From contig CANAIK010000016.1 of NCBI GenBank assembly GCA_947361225.1, positions 1-34,984 on the forward strand: 34,984 bases of DNA. Direction: 5' to 3'. Position 1 is the stretch's first letter; each line of letters opens with the position of its first letter. A model generated the notes under the pieces. The model saw only the letters and a list, made by a program, of their open reading frames with translations. It made no database searches and was not told where the DNA came from. This document shows, one piece after another, positions 23,877 through 30,508 of this stretch. Source of the DNA: an uncultured bacterium (lineage in GTDB: Bacteria > Cyanobacteriota > Vampirovibrionia > Gastranaerophilales > Gastranaerophilaceae). The position numbers and the translations under genes were made by a program.

Positions 23877-23962
23877 CTCATAAAGAGTTGTGCGAGGGAC
23901 AAGCCCTATGACCACACAGCAACCTACAGTAAAATGCAAGGTGCTAAAGCTTGAACGATGGG
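23877..23962 (+). promoter_or_regulatory. SAM-I (S-box) riboswitch aptamer
   Basis: P1 is CTCAT (23877-23881) paired with ATGGG (23958-23962, one G-U). The conserved S-box core is in order: AAGAG, then GAGGGACAAGCCCTATGA (P3 with GGGAC/GCCC), CACAGCAACCT, P4 (CCT...AGG) and AAGGTGCTAA. These are the nucleotides that fold the four-way junction and bind S-adenosylmethionine. An intrinsic terminator follows, and the only gene downstream is the transposase. A mapped promoter, aptamer and terminator in register make chance similarity unlikely. I did not run a covariance model. Confidence 0.85.
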
Positions 23963-23994
23963 TTAAGTTGATTTTAATTAAAAAATTTTTGATT

Positions 23995-24021
23995 AAAACC
24001 CGTCGTTGCGATGGGTTTTTT
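23995..24021 (+). terminator. Riboswitch expression-platform terminator
   Basis: AAAACCCGTCG (23995-24005) and CGATGGGTTTT (24009-24019) form an 11-bp stem with one G-U, a TTG loop and a T tract. The 5-prime arm segment ACCCGT (23998-24003) can instead pair with ATGGGT (23958-23963), the 3-prime strand of P1. That gives the on-state antiterminator when SAM is absent. GATGGGTT is identical in the P1 strand and the terminator arm. Confidence 0.8.
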
Positions 24022-24067
24022 CTATTGCTTCTTTTTGTGGGTTTAAAGAATAACAAAAAGAGGCAGA

Positions 24068-25204
24068 GTGAAACACAGTAGTTGCACAAAAATTGAATAT
24101 CAAGCCAAAGTTGCTGATTTGTGCAGTGGTTCTAAAGTCACAAGTAATTTAATTAAGAAAAAATTTGAAGAAATTATCAAAAAGGGCAATTTTTACTCCC
24201 CTAAAGAACTTTATATAAGTATAGCTATGAATATAGAAAATATCTTATGTAAAAACTTTAAAAGCCTTAAGGATTTAAGAGCAATCTTTAGAACAAATGA
24301 AGATTGCATAAAGTTTTTGGAAGAACTTATCTGGGAAGGTGAGCCTGTTAGTCCTTATGATAAAACTTCAAAAGTATATAAATGCAAAGATGGTTGGTAT
24401 AAGTGTAAAAACACTGGCAAAGAATTTAATATTCTTACAGGCACTCTTTTTCAGGGCACAAAAATAGATTTAACGATTTGGTTTGAAATAATTTTCCGTG
24501 AAAATTCGGATAGACAAGGTTTGGCTTCTACAACTGTATCCAGAGAATATGGTATTACGCAAAGAGCAGCTTGGTATATGCTGCAAAAAATAAGAGCTGC
24601 TATGGGAAAAGAAAACCATCAAGAGCTAAAAGGTACTGTTGAAGTAGATGAATATTACGAAGGTGGTTCACATAAAAAAATGCACTATAACAAAAAATTA
24701 GAAGCTAGAGAAAAGCCTAATGGTGGTAAAAAACTATTGCTCGGACTTGTTGAACGAAATGGCAATGCGGTTATTAAGCCAATCCCAGACAAAACAGATG
24801 GGACTTTAACTGCTGGTGTACTTAAATATGTTAAATATAGTTCAACTTTATACAGCGACGACAATCCGAGCTATCAAAAATTACCACCTTTTTATAATCA
24901 AGCAAACGTAGTCCATACCAAAGGAAATTACGTAAGCAAAGAGAACAAAGATATTTATACAAATACAGTAGAAAGTCTTTGGGCAGTATTTGAAAGAACC
25001 AAACAAACACATATTCAAGTCTCTCAAAAACATTTACAAAATTATGCAAATGAAGCAGTTTTCAGGTATAATACAAGAAAGATGAAATCTAGTGAGGCAT
25101 GTATTTGGCTTTTGCAAAACATACAAGATACTCACCATACCTGGGAAGATATTAAAAGTGGAAAATATAGACAATATAATCGAAATCAAACGAGGGCTGC
25201 ATAA
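24068..25204 (+). CDS. IS1595-family (ISXO2-like) transposase
   Basis: A 378-residue DDE-type transposase. An N-terminal extension of about 60 residues precedes the family region, which begins FKSLKDLRAIFRTNEDCIKF and continues EGEPVSPYDKTSKVYKC (the zinc-ribbon position, partly without cysteines) and FNILTGTLFQGTKIDLTIWF. Catalytic-type residues are Asp194 (GTVEVDEYYEG), Asp264 (LYSDDNPSY) and Asn299/Glu302 (YTNTVESLW). The Lys usually found a few residues later (LLKR) is Glu309 here (VFER). It starts with GTG, with GAGG upstream. It lies downstream of the SAM riboswitch and its terminator. It is presumed to act on the 37-bp ends of this element. Confidence 0.9.
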   Translation: MKHSSCTKIEYQAKVADLCSGSKVTSNLIKKKFEEIIKKGNFYSPKELYISIAMNIENILCKNFKSLKDLRAIFRTNEDCIKFLEELIWEGEPVSPYDKTSKVYKCKDGWYKCKNTGKEFNILTGTLFQGTKIDLTIWFEIIFRENSDRQGLASTTVSREYGITQRAAWYMLQKIRAAMGKENHQELKGTVEVDEYYEGGSHKKMHYNKKLEAREKPNGGKKLLLGLVERNGNAVIKPIPDKTDGTLTAGVLKYVKYSSTLYSDDNPSYQKLPPFYNQANVVHTKGNYVSKENKDIYTNTVESLWAVFERTKQTHIQVSQKHLQNYANEAVFRYNTRKMKSSEACIWLLQNIQDTHHTWEDIKSGKYRQYNRNQTRAA

Positions 25205-25223
25205 GATTTGCGGTCGCAAATTG

Positions 25224-25643
25224 GTGAACGCAATCGCTGATTTAGAAAAGAGTGAAGCATTTTTTAAAGATTTATTTGTTGTTTATGGATTAATTTATAA
25301 TACTGAAACTCTAATTCAAAAGAGAGTTTTTGTTGCAGCAGTCACAAAGTATTTTATCTTAGACAGATTGCCTAAAGAGTACTTATCATTTGGTGATGGC
25401 AAGTATGAATACGCTACAAAAGCAATTACTAAGCCTTTAGAACAAGTTGTTGATACTTATTTTGAAATACGTAGCACAAGCGACTCCAGTGAAGATTTTA
25501 AGAAAAAATATGCTGAGAATTTTAACGAAGAAGTAAAAGATTTCAGCAAAGAGATTTCAGAAAATAGAGATGACTCCTTGTCTGATTTTGCTAAAATTGT
25601 TAAAAAAGTATATTACTCAGAAAATGATAAGAAAACCAAATAG
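25224..25643 (+). CDS. Unknown cargo protein after the transposase
   Basis: About 139 residues if GTG 25224 is the start. The frame is open back to 25092, inside the transposase, and no candidate start has a good ribosome site, so the N-terminus is unsure. The product is soluble and largely helical: ADLEKSEAFFKDLFVVYGLI, then TLIQKRVFVAAVTKYFILDR and an acidic/Lys-rich C-terminus. I do not recognise it. With the frame open across the transposase stop, a +1 frameshifted fusion cannot be excluded, though no slippery site is evident. Confidence 0.55.
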   Translation: MNAIADLEKSEAFFKDLFVVYGLIYNTETLIQKRVFVAAVTKYFILDRLPKEYLSFGDGKYEYATKAITKPLEQVVDTYFEIRSTSDSSEDFKKKYAENFNEEVKDFSKEISENRDDSLSDFAKIVKKVYYSENDKKTK

Positions 25644-25646
25644 AAA

Positions 25647-25919
25647 TCATAGTCCCATTGCTTCTAATATTTTTTGTACATCATGGTTATCTTTCGTAAG
25701 TTTCTTTATCTTTAATAATAACTGATAAGTATTATTAACCTTGACCACACATACATGTTTTACCCACTCCATAGCTTCTTCTTTGTTTCCATTCGTTTTA
25801 ATGAGAAGCCTATCCCAATGGTCTTTTCCAAACCATTCTATAAGTGCGTCGTCTTTACTGTCAATTAAGGCATTTAAAGCATTAAACATTTTTTCAATAT
25901 TCCATGATAGTGTTAGCAT
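25647..25919 (-). CDS. Small unknown cargo protein
   Basis: A 90-residue soluble protein, convergent with the preceding gene (3-nt gap). Notable is ALIEWFGKDHWDRLLIKTNG followed by a helix (EEAMEWVKHVCVVKV) and a Lys-rich end. There is no signal or membrane segment. AGAGG lies about 11 nt before the ATG. No family recognised; it could be a partner of one of the neighbours. Confidence 0.55.
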   Translation of the reverse strand: MLTLSWNIEKMFNALNALIDSKDDALIEWFGKDHWDRLLIKTNGNKEEAMEWVKHVCVVKVNNTYQLLLKIKKLTKDNHDVQKILEAMGL

Positions 25920-25993
25920 TTAAGATATTACCTCTTTATAAAAAATTTAATCTATTTTTTTATGTTAGAATTACAGATAAATAGGAGATAATA

Positions 25994-26296
25994 ATGGAAG
26001 AAATTATAATTCAATTTGCAGGACAAATAAATCTTATTCTTACTGGAGAAATTTTAAGTGCAACCCCTATAGGAAGACGTCCTACTTGGGAATTTCGTCT
26101 TTTGAATGTTGATAATAATGAAATTCCCATTCCAATGTCTTCGGATGAAATTTCAAATGGAACTATGACTATAGTAATTGCCAATAAAACAACAACTCAC
26201 CCATTTTGGAGTATGGAACTAATTAATCAAGAAAATGATATTTTTAGAATAACAACTTTCCCCAATAGAACAGAACTATTAACCCAAAATATCTGA
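25994..26296 (+). CDS. Small unknown cargo protein at the right end
   Basis: A 100-residue, beta-rich soluble protein (IIIQFAGQINLILTGEILSA, PTWEFRLLNVDNNEI, HPFWSMELI). It has a good ribosome site (AATAGGAGAT) and ends 29 nt before the right terminal repeat. No family recognised. The strong start signals make it a likely real gene. Confidence 0.65.
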   Translation: MEEIIIQFAGQINLILTGEILSATPIGRRPTWEFRLLNVDNNEIPIPMSSDEISNGTMTIVIANKTTTHPFWSMELINQENDIFRITTFPNRTELLTQNI

Positions 26297-26325
26297 TAAT
26301 GATAAATATTAAGCATTGTTAACCA

Positions 26326-26362
26326 TTTTAACCTATTTAGTGGAATTTGCTATATAAATCCC
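26326..26362 (-). repeat. Right terminal inverted repeat
   Basis: 37 bp, exact reverse complement of the left end, ending GCTATATAAATCCC at the junction. Confidence 0.9.
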
Positions 26363-26370
26363 TTTTTGGA
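26363..26370. repeat. 8-bp target-site duplication, right copy
   Basis: TTTTTGGA directly after the terminal CCC, followed by GGGCTTTT, the displaced 3-prime arm of the host terminator. CCC-TTTTTGGA-GGG can also fold as a hairpin. Confidence 0.85.
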
Positions 26371-26432
26371 GGGCTTTTATATTTTTATTATTTGTGATAA
26401 GATTCATAATATCTGATTTGAAAGGTTGTACA

Positions 26433-27056
26433 ATGTCACAAGATAATAATTCTAACGATAAAGAAAAAAACACAAAAAATTCATCAATAAAACAAACAAT
26501 AGTTTATGTTGTTGTTTTTGCGGTTTCTTTTCTTGCGTCCTATTTGCTTGTTGGTGCGATAATGGGACACAATAACAAAAGTAACAAAAAAATCCACACA
26601 ATACCAGCTCAAAAACAATTGCGATCCAATAATCATCATTCTAAAAAAATCCGCAGAAAACCAACTCAAGAGGAATTGCAAATCGTTAAAGACGCAGGAT
26701 TTGTCAAAGGTTTTGTTGCGTCTAATACATTTGTATTGAAAACTTTCTGTACAAGCAGCGGGTATGTTCCTAATGAATTTATATCTCAATTTGAGAATAA
26801 ATTCTCAAAAACCAATAAAAACGCTGATGAAATTCTGGATAAATATTTTTCCAAAGAAGACGCACAAAAACTTGTCGTAGATCAAGCATCCAAAGCCGGT
26901 CTTGTGGTTCTTACCAATGAATACAATAAAATTAATAGAGAAAATGGAATAAGCAAAAAAGATTTTTGCAAACTTATCGATAAGAACAAAGATTCGATTA
27001 TTGACAATAAAATTAAAACATTTAAACAAAATAAACCCAATATGTATCTGGATTAA
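26433..27056 (+). CDS. Single-pass membrane protein of unknown function
   Basis: About 207 residues. A short Asn/Lys-rich cytoplasmic tail precedes one membrane helix (SIKQTIVYVVVFAVSFLASY and on, about 18-43). A basic linker (HSKKIRRKPT) and a helical C-terminal domain of about 130 residues follow; that domain has two cysteines. I start at ATG 26433, which has GAAAGG 7 nt upstream; the frame is open to 26394 but lacks a ribosome site there. It is the first host gene right of the transposon, so its upstream region now abuts the element. The stop is 2 nt before tag. Function unknown. Confidence 0.75.
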   Translation: MSQDNNSNDKEKNTKNSSIKQTIVYVVVFAVSFLASYLLVGAIMGHNNKSNKKIHTIPAQKQLRSNNHHSKKIRRKPTQEELQIVKDAGFVKGFVASNTFVLKTFCTSSGYVPNEFISQFENKFSKTNKNADEILDKYFSKEDAQKLVVDQASKAGLVVLTNEYNKINRENGISKKDFCKLIDKNKDSIIDNKIKTFKQNKPNMYLD

Positions 27057-27058
27057 CT

Positions 27059-27631
27059 ATGAATTCGATAAAACGCTGTCCTTGGAGTAAAGGAATTCCT
27101 ATTTATGATGATTATCACGACAAAGAATGGGGTCGTGAGGTTCACGAGGATGGGAAATTATTTGCAATGTTGATTTTAGAAGGAATGCAAGCGGGACTTT
27201 CCTGGATTACAATTCTAAGGAAACGTGAGGCTTTTTATCAAGCATTTGACAATTTTGATTATAAAAAAATTGCAAATTATGATTCCAAAAAAATCGAGGA
27301 ACTTATGAATAATGAGAAAATTATTCGAAACCGATTAAAAATTAACGCCACAATCGCTAACGCCAAGGCGTTTTTAGGGATTATTGAAAAATACGGAAGT
27401 TTTGATAAATTTATCTGGAATTATGTCGATTACAAACCCATTGTGGGTCATTGGGAAAGTATTGAGCAAATTCCACCCAAAACCCCTTTGTCTGATAAAA
27501 TTAGCAAAGATTTGAAAAAATTAGGATTCAAATTTGTGGGTTCAACCATAATTTATTCTTTTATGCAAGCAGTTGGTCTTGTTAACGACCATATTAAAGA
27601 TTGCTTTGTTTATAAGGAAATGGTTAAATAG
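27059..27631 (+). CDS. tag: DNA-3-methyladenine glycosylase I
   Basis: A 190-residue base-excision repair enzyme that removes 3-methyladenine from alkylated DNA. The zinc-snap ligands are visible: Cys7 (KRCPW), His20 (DDYHDKEWG), His178 and Cys182 (VNDHIKDCF). The recognition pocket has ILEGMQAGLSWITIL (Glu41) and the C-terminal GFKFVGSTIIYSFMQAVG. Length is normal. It begins 2 nt after the membrane-protein gene and converges, with 8 bp overlap, with the next gene. Confidence 0.96.
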   Translation: MNSIKRCPWSKGIPIYDDYHDKEWGREVHEDGKLFAMLILEGMQAGLSWITILRKREAFYQAFDNFDYKKIANYDSKKIEELMNNEKIIRNRLKINATIANAKAFLGIIEKYGSFDKFIWNYVDYKPIVGHWESIEQIPPKTPLSDKISKDLKKLGFKFVGSTIIYSFMQAVGLVNDHIKDCFVYKEMVK

Positions 27632-28094
27632 ACAAAGAATAAACAATTTCATCCCGCCTTTTTTCAATTTCCAATTGTTTTTTATCTGCATATTTATTTA
27701 AAGCATTAATTTTTTTTATATTTATATTGTTATTTTTTAAATAAGGGTCAAGTTCTTCTTGCAAATCGCCGTGATAGTCTGTTGCTAACTCTTTAAGCTT
27801 TGTATATTTTTCTGTTGTATCATACAATTTTATATAAAAACCCGTAAGAACATAACGAATCCCATCATCTAATATGTGACTTTTTTCATACGGATTTTCT
27901 TCTTCCTCAAATTCTACAAAAACGTGGTCTATTTCTTTTATTGCTTTGGGGTATTCTTCGTTAATTATTTTTGTAATTTCTTTTTTGTATTCTTCCCCTA
28001 AATAGTACTCGCTATTTTGTTTTTGATTCTTTGCTAGAGCTAATCCTAAAGAAAGAAGGAAAATAAATAATAAAACTACAACAACTTTTTTCAT
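27624..28094 (-). CDS. Small exported protein
   Basis: A 156-residue protein. The N-terminal signal peptide MKKVVVVLLFIFLLSLGLALA is followed by a soluble helical, Lys/Glu-rich domain with VFVEFEEEENPYEKSHILDD in the middle. No cysteines in the mature part. No clear ribosome site at the ATG. I recognise no family; probably periplasmic. The intergenic region to the left of its start (28095-28153) shows no gene. Confidence 0.7.
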   Translation of the reverse strand: MKKVVVVLLFIFLLSLGLALAKNQKQNSEYYLGEEYKKEITKIINEEYPKAIKEIDHVFVEFEEEENPYEKSHILDDGIRYVLTGFYIKLYDTTEKYTKLKELATDYHGDLQEELDPYLKNNNINIKKINALNKYADKKQLEIEKRRDEIVYSLSI

Positions 28095-28153
28095 ATAATT
28101 AATTGTATTTTATTTCCCCCCTAGGATTCAAGGTTTGATTGGGTGGTTAATTT

Positions 28154-28483
28154 TTATAATTCATTTTTCTTATCACTTTTTCTGATAATTAATTTGTCAT
28201 TCTCAATATTAATATCTAAAAAATCAACTTCAGGATTAATTTCCAATAGCTCAATAACAGGAATTGTTAAATTGAGCCCAAAACCTGCGCCTCTTTTAAT
28301 TAATTTTTTAACTAGAAAATTAGCACATTGAGCTTCGTTTGTTACTTTTATAACACTCAAGGTTTTGTTTTCAATTTTTATAAGAACCCTAAATTCCTTT
28401 TCGTTAATTCCAAGTAATTTAGCCAAAGGTTTGTTAATATATAATTGCCAGCTGTTTCCTGCTAGTGTAAGTTGTTTTTTCAA
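28154..28483 (-). CDS. AbrB/MazE-like swapped-hairpin protein, two-domain
   Basis: A 109-residue protein with two copies of a short AbrB-like unit. The first is KQLTLAGNSWQLYINKPLAK with LLGINEKEFRVLIKIENKTL; the second is GAGFGLNLTIPVIELLEINP with EVDFLDINIENDKLIIRKSD. The pattern (GNSW-L-I-K-ll-i, then charged beta strands) is that of AbrB/MazE/SpoVT DNA-binding domains, common in antitoxins. Start is TTG at 28483, with AAAGGAT upstream. It lies 23 nt downstream of an XRE gene. The C-terminal half resembles the one-unit protein at 29771-29938 in sequence and DNA. Confidence 0.65.
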   Translation of the reverse strand: MKKQLTLAGNSWQLYINKPLAKLLGINEKEFRVLIKIENKTLSVIKVTNEAQCANFLVKKLIKRGAGFGLNLTIPVIELLEINPEVDFLDINIENDKLIIRKSDKKNEL

Positions 28484-28506
28484 AATTTATCCTTTTTTAA
28501 AACCAA

Positions 28507-28782
28507 TCAATCTTCTAAAAGACTAAAATTAGAGCCTAGTTTTTTCTTAAGTTCTGCAATAATTATTTCTAAAGGAATATCTAACGCTTCGCAAACTCTC
28601 CACAGGGTAGATAATTGCGGATCCTTTATTCCTTTTTCTAAATCCAACCATAATGATTTAGACATCATAATTTCAGCAGAAATCTTGCTAATGGATTTAT
28701 TTTGGTTGGTTCTGTATTCTTTAATTATTTTTGCAAGTGATTGTTGTAACTCGATTTTAGCTTTGTTATATTTATCTGTCAT
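28507..28782 (-). CDS. XRE-family regulator
   Basis: A 91-residue helix-turn-helix protein: LAKIIKEYRTNQNKSISKIS, AEIMMSKSLWLDLEKGIKDP and LWRVCEALDIPLEIIIAELK. It is first in a two-gene unit with the AbrB-like gene, an XRE-AbrB pairing that recurs at 29.8-30.2 kb. The inverted repeat TTGTA-TTAG-TACAA 38 nt upstream may be its operator. Confidence 0.85.
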   Translation of the reverse strand: MTDKYNKAKIELQQSLAKIIKEYRTNQNKSISKISAEIMMSKSLWLDLEKGIKDPQLSTLWRVCEALDIPLEIIIAELKKKLGSNFSLLED

Positions 28783-28820
28783 ATTATTAAATAATAGTGT
28801 TTATTAAAAAATACCCGTTC

Positions 28821-28834
28821 TTGTATTAGTACAA
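28821..28834. promoter_or_regulatory. Short inverted repeat upstream of the XRE-AbrB pair
   Basis: TTGTA and TACAA around a 4-nt TTAG spacer, between the XRE start (28782) and the fic 3-prime end. Operator-like in size and place, but short enough to occur by chance. Confidence 0.3.
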
Positions 28835-28893
28835 ACTGTTAGATTTTTTATGCCTTCTGACATTGTTATAAGTGTAATTTTAAATATGAGGAT

Positions 28894-29502
28894 TTATTTT
28901 AGCTCATTTGTATTGTAGGAGAAATACCCTTCGTAATTATAACTTGCGTCAATTCCCTTCATATAAATTTCTCTATTATTAACCTCGGTTGTTAGCGCAG
29001 CTCTTATTAATTCTTTAATTTCAACGTTTTTAATTGGACTGCGCTCCATTGCAAGAAGATAATCTTCTTTATCGATTATTTTCCAATCCACAACCTTCCC
29101 AAGTTGTTTTTTTAGAATTAAATCCAGCCAGATTCGAGTTGCCCTGCCGTTGCCTTCACGAAAAGGATGGGCAATATTCATTTCAACGTATTTTTCTATA
29201 ATTTCATCGAAAGTATTCTGCGCTAAATTATCTATATATTCTAAAGACTGCGCCAAATACATAACAGGGGCGAATCTAAAATTGCCCTTAGCAAGATTTA
29301 CGGTTCTTATAACGCCTGCAAAATCATAAATTTCATCAAATAAATATTTATGGATATAAGATAAAGTTGAGAATTTGCCGGGTTCAAGGGTATTTAGAAT
29401 TCATTTTTCGAACAATTCTATAGCTTTAATCTTACTTATTCTTTCCTTTTCTTTTGCTAGGATTGAGGATTCTTTTATTCCAAGTTTATTTTCTAGAACC
29501 AT
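28894..29502 (-). pseudogene. Fic-domain protein gene with an in-frame TGA
   Basis: The frame from ATG 29502 reads MVLENKLGIKESS, passes AIELFEK and meets TGA at 29403-29401 (codon 34). It then continues in the same frame with ILNTLEPGKFSTLSYIHKYL, FDEIYDFAGVIRTVNLAKGN and the Fic motif HPFREGNGRATR to 28894. Intact homologues have a sense codon here, often Gly, so a single GGA-to-TGA change would explain it. Fic enzymes transfer AMP or other moieties to target proteins. Translation from ATG 29262 would give 122 residues with the motif but without the N-terminal helices. TGA is a normal stop elsewhere in the window (rimM), so recoding is unlikely. Confidence 0.8.
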
Positions 29503-29552
29503 ATAGACCTATTGTAACAAAAAATTTTATTAAATACTATAATTATATAATC

Positions 29553-29768
29553 TTATTGATTCTCAAAATCCATTAAAAATTCCCCCGGGGATTTTTTGAA
29601 TCCGTTGGAAATTTTCCTTAGAACATTCAATTTAATATCTTGTTTTAAATTCTCAATCCTTGATAATATCGCAGGGTCAATGTCGTTAACAATTGAGAAT
29701 TCATTCAAGGAAACCCCCAGTTTCAATCTTTCTTTTTTAATATATTCTCCAAGTTTTGAATAATTCAT
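29553..29768 (-). CDS. Small XRE-type protein next to fic
   Basis: 71 residues, one helix-turn-helix: YIKKERLKLGVSLNEFSIVN, DIDPAILSRIENLKQDIKLN and KISNGFKKSPGEFL. It starts 2 nt after the AbrB-like stop and ends 50 nt before the fic start, so it is in one operon with both. It is a candidate antitoxin or regulator for Fic. Confidence 0.8.
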   Translation of the reverse strand: MNYSKLGEYIKKERLKLGVSLNEFSIVNDIDPAILSRIENLKQDIKLNVLRKISNGFKKSPGEFLMDFENQ

Positions 29769-29770
29769 TT

Positions 29771-29938
29771 TTATTTTTCAATTTTCTTATCACTTTTAGT
29801 GATAATTAATTTTTCATTCTCAATTGTATATTTAACCATATCAACTTCCGGATTAACATCAATTAATTTAAGCATAGTAGAATTAATACACAATGCCCAG
29901 CCATTTCCGTTTCGCATCAATTTTCTGTCAAATGTCAT
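29771..29938 (-). CDS. AbrB/MazE-like one-domain protein
   Basis: 55 residues starting at ATG 29938 (AGG 8 nt upstream; the frame is open 21 nt further without a ribosome site). The sequence RKLMRNGNGWALCINSTMLK, then LIDVNPEVDMVKYTIENEKL and a Lys-rich end, matches the C-terminal half of the protein at 28154-28483. Such small swapped-hairpin proteins act as antitoxins or transition regulators. It is sandwiched between two XRE genes with almost no gap. Confidence 0.65.
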   Translation of the reverse strand: MTFDRKLMRNGNGWALCINSTMLKLIDVNPEVDMVKYTIENEKLIITKSDKKIEK

Positions 29939-29959
29939 AATTATACCTAAAATTTCCAC

Positions 29960-30181
29960 TTAAAAATCAAATAAGTCTTTAACCCGGACTCCTAAATTAT
30001 CGGCAATTATTTTTAATTTACTAACGGTAATATCGGTTGCTCCGATTTCAACTAAACTTATCATTGAACGAGAAATTCCGTTAATTCCAATATCGTCTTG
30101 GGTTAATTTTTTTTCGTTTCTCAAATTTTTTATTCTATCGCCAAGTTTTTTGATATAATCCTTGTTTATACTATTGTTCAT
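29960..30181 (-). CDS. XRE-family regulator, first gene of the fic operon
   Basis: 73 residues: GDRIKNLRNEKKLTQDDIGI, NGISRSMISLVEIGATDITV and KLKIIADNLGVRVKDLFDF, a complete Cro/CI domain with no extra domain. Ribosome site AGGATAA. It heads XRE, AbrB-like, XRE, fic with gaps of 21, 2 and 50 nt. Confidence 0.88.
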   Translation of the reverse strand: MNNSINKDYIKKLGDRIKNLRNEKKLTQDDIGINGISRSMISLVEIGATDITVSKLKIIADNLGVRVKDLFDF

Positions 30182-30202
30182 AAAAATTATCCTATTATTT
30201 TT

Positions 30203-30442
30203 TTAGAACTTGTATTCTTCGCTAAAATCGAAAAAATCTTTAGGTTGGATTCTAAAAATTTTTAATATTCTAGTTAAAACCTTGTTGCTAATTAGTCTTT
30301 CACAACGCTCAATGTGTCCAATGTATTTTTCGTTAAGTCCTAAGAGTTCTGAGAGTTGTTCTTGTGTATAATTTGCTTTTTGTCTTAACAAACGAATTTT
30401 TTTGCCAATATTTTTATAATAATATTCTTCAAAACTTGACAT
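30203..30442 (-). CDS. XRE-family regulator, tandem paralogue A
   Basis: 79 residues: GKKIRLLRQKANYTQEQLSE, LLGLNEKYIGHIERCERLIS and ILKIFRIQPKDFFDF. Similar along its length to the next gene (shared EKYIGH/SKFIGH and ERCERLIS/ERFERYIS). There is no ribosome site. AATAAT lies six bases before ATG, so the message may be leaderless. The 22-bp repeat at 30475-30496 lies 32 nt upstream. Confidence 0.88.
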   Translation of the reverse strand: MSSFEEYYYKNIGKKIRLLRQKANYTQEQLSELLGLNEKYIGHIERCERLISNKVLTRILKIFRIQPKDFFDFSEEYKF

Positions 30443-30474
30443 AAACTAATTATTAAATATATACTTATAAAGCA

Positions 30475-30496
30475 CCACTGCTATATAAGCACTATT
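30475..30496. promoter_or_regulatory. 22-bp repeated control site, copy 1
   Basis: Contains CCACTGCTATATAAGCAC; identical over 22 bp to 30763-30784. The core is TGC-TATATAA-GCA. It ends next to the presumed -35 of paralogue A, 32 nt from the start codon. Confidence 0.65.
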
Positions 30497-30508
30497 AAGA
30501 AAGGTAAT

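Larger units (their letters stand above)
18410..26362 (+). mobile_element. 7.95-kb IS1595-family transposon with cargo genes
   Basis: Bounded by perfect 37-bp terminal inverted repeats beginning GGG (18410-18446 and 26326-26362) and flanked by the direct repeat TTTTTGGA. It contains one transposase gene (24068-25204, IS1595/ISXO2 type). It also carries a DUF2130 gene, an AbiTii gene pair, a four-gene secreted-protein operon, an XRE regulator, a SAM riboswitch and three small genes. The ends, duplication length and transposase family agree with each other. IS1595 elements are usually about 1 kb; a minority are several kb long because of passenger genes. The perfect ends and duplication suggest a recent insertion. 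Confidence 0.9.

Noticed and set aside
23760-24089. 109-codon minus-strand frame across the riboswitch region
   Set aside because: It lies over the promoter, aptamer and terminator, has no ribosome site, and its codons simply mirror structured RNA on the other strand.
24068-25204. A separate small IS nested within a larger island
   Set aside because: No second pair of inverted repeats was seen close around the transposase; the only matching ends are 18410 and 26362, so one large element is the simpler reading.
18402-26370. Integrative element using a tRNA attachment site
   Set aside because: No tRNA gene or site-specific integrase is visible, and the ends are inverted, not direct, repeats.
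28894-29502. TGA as a sense codon (alternative genetic code)
   Set aside because: rimM uses TGA as its stop and no other gene in the window needs TGA to be read through.
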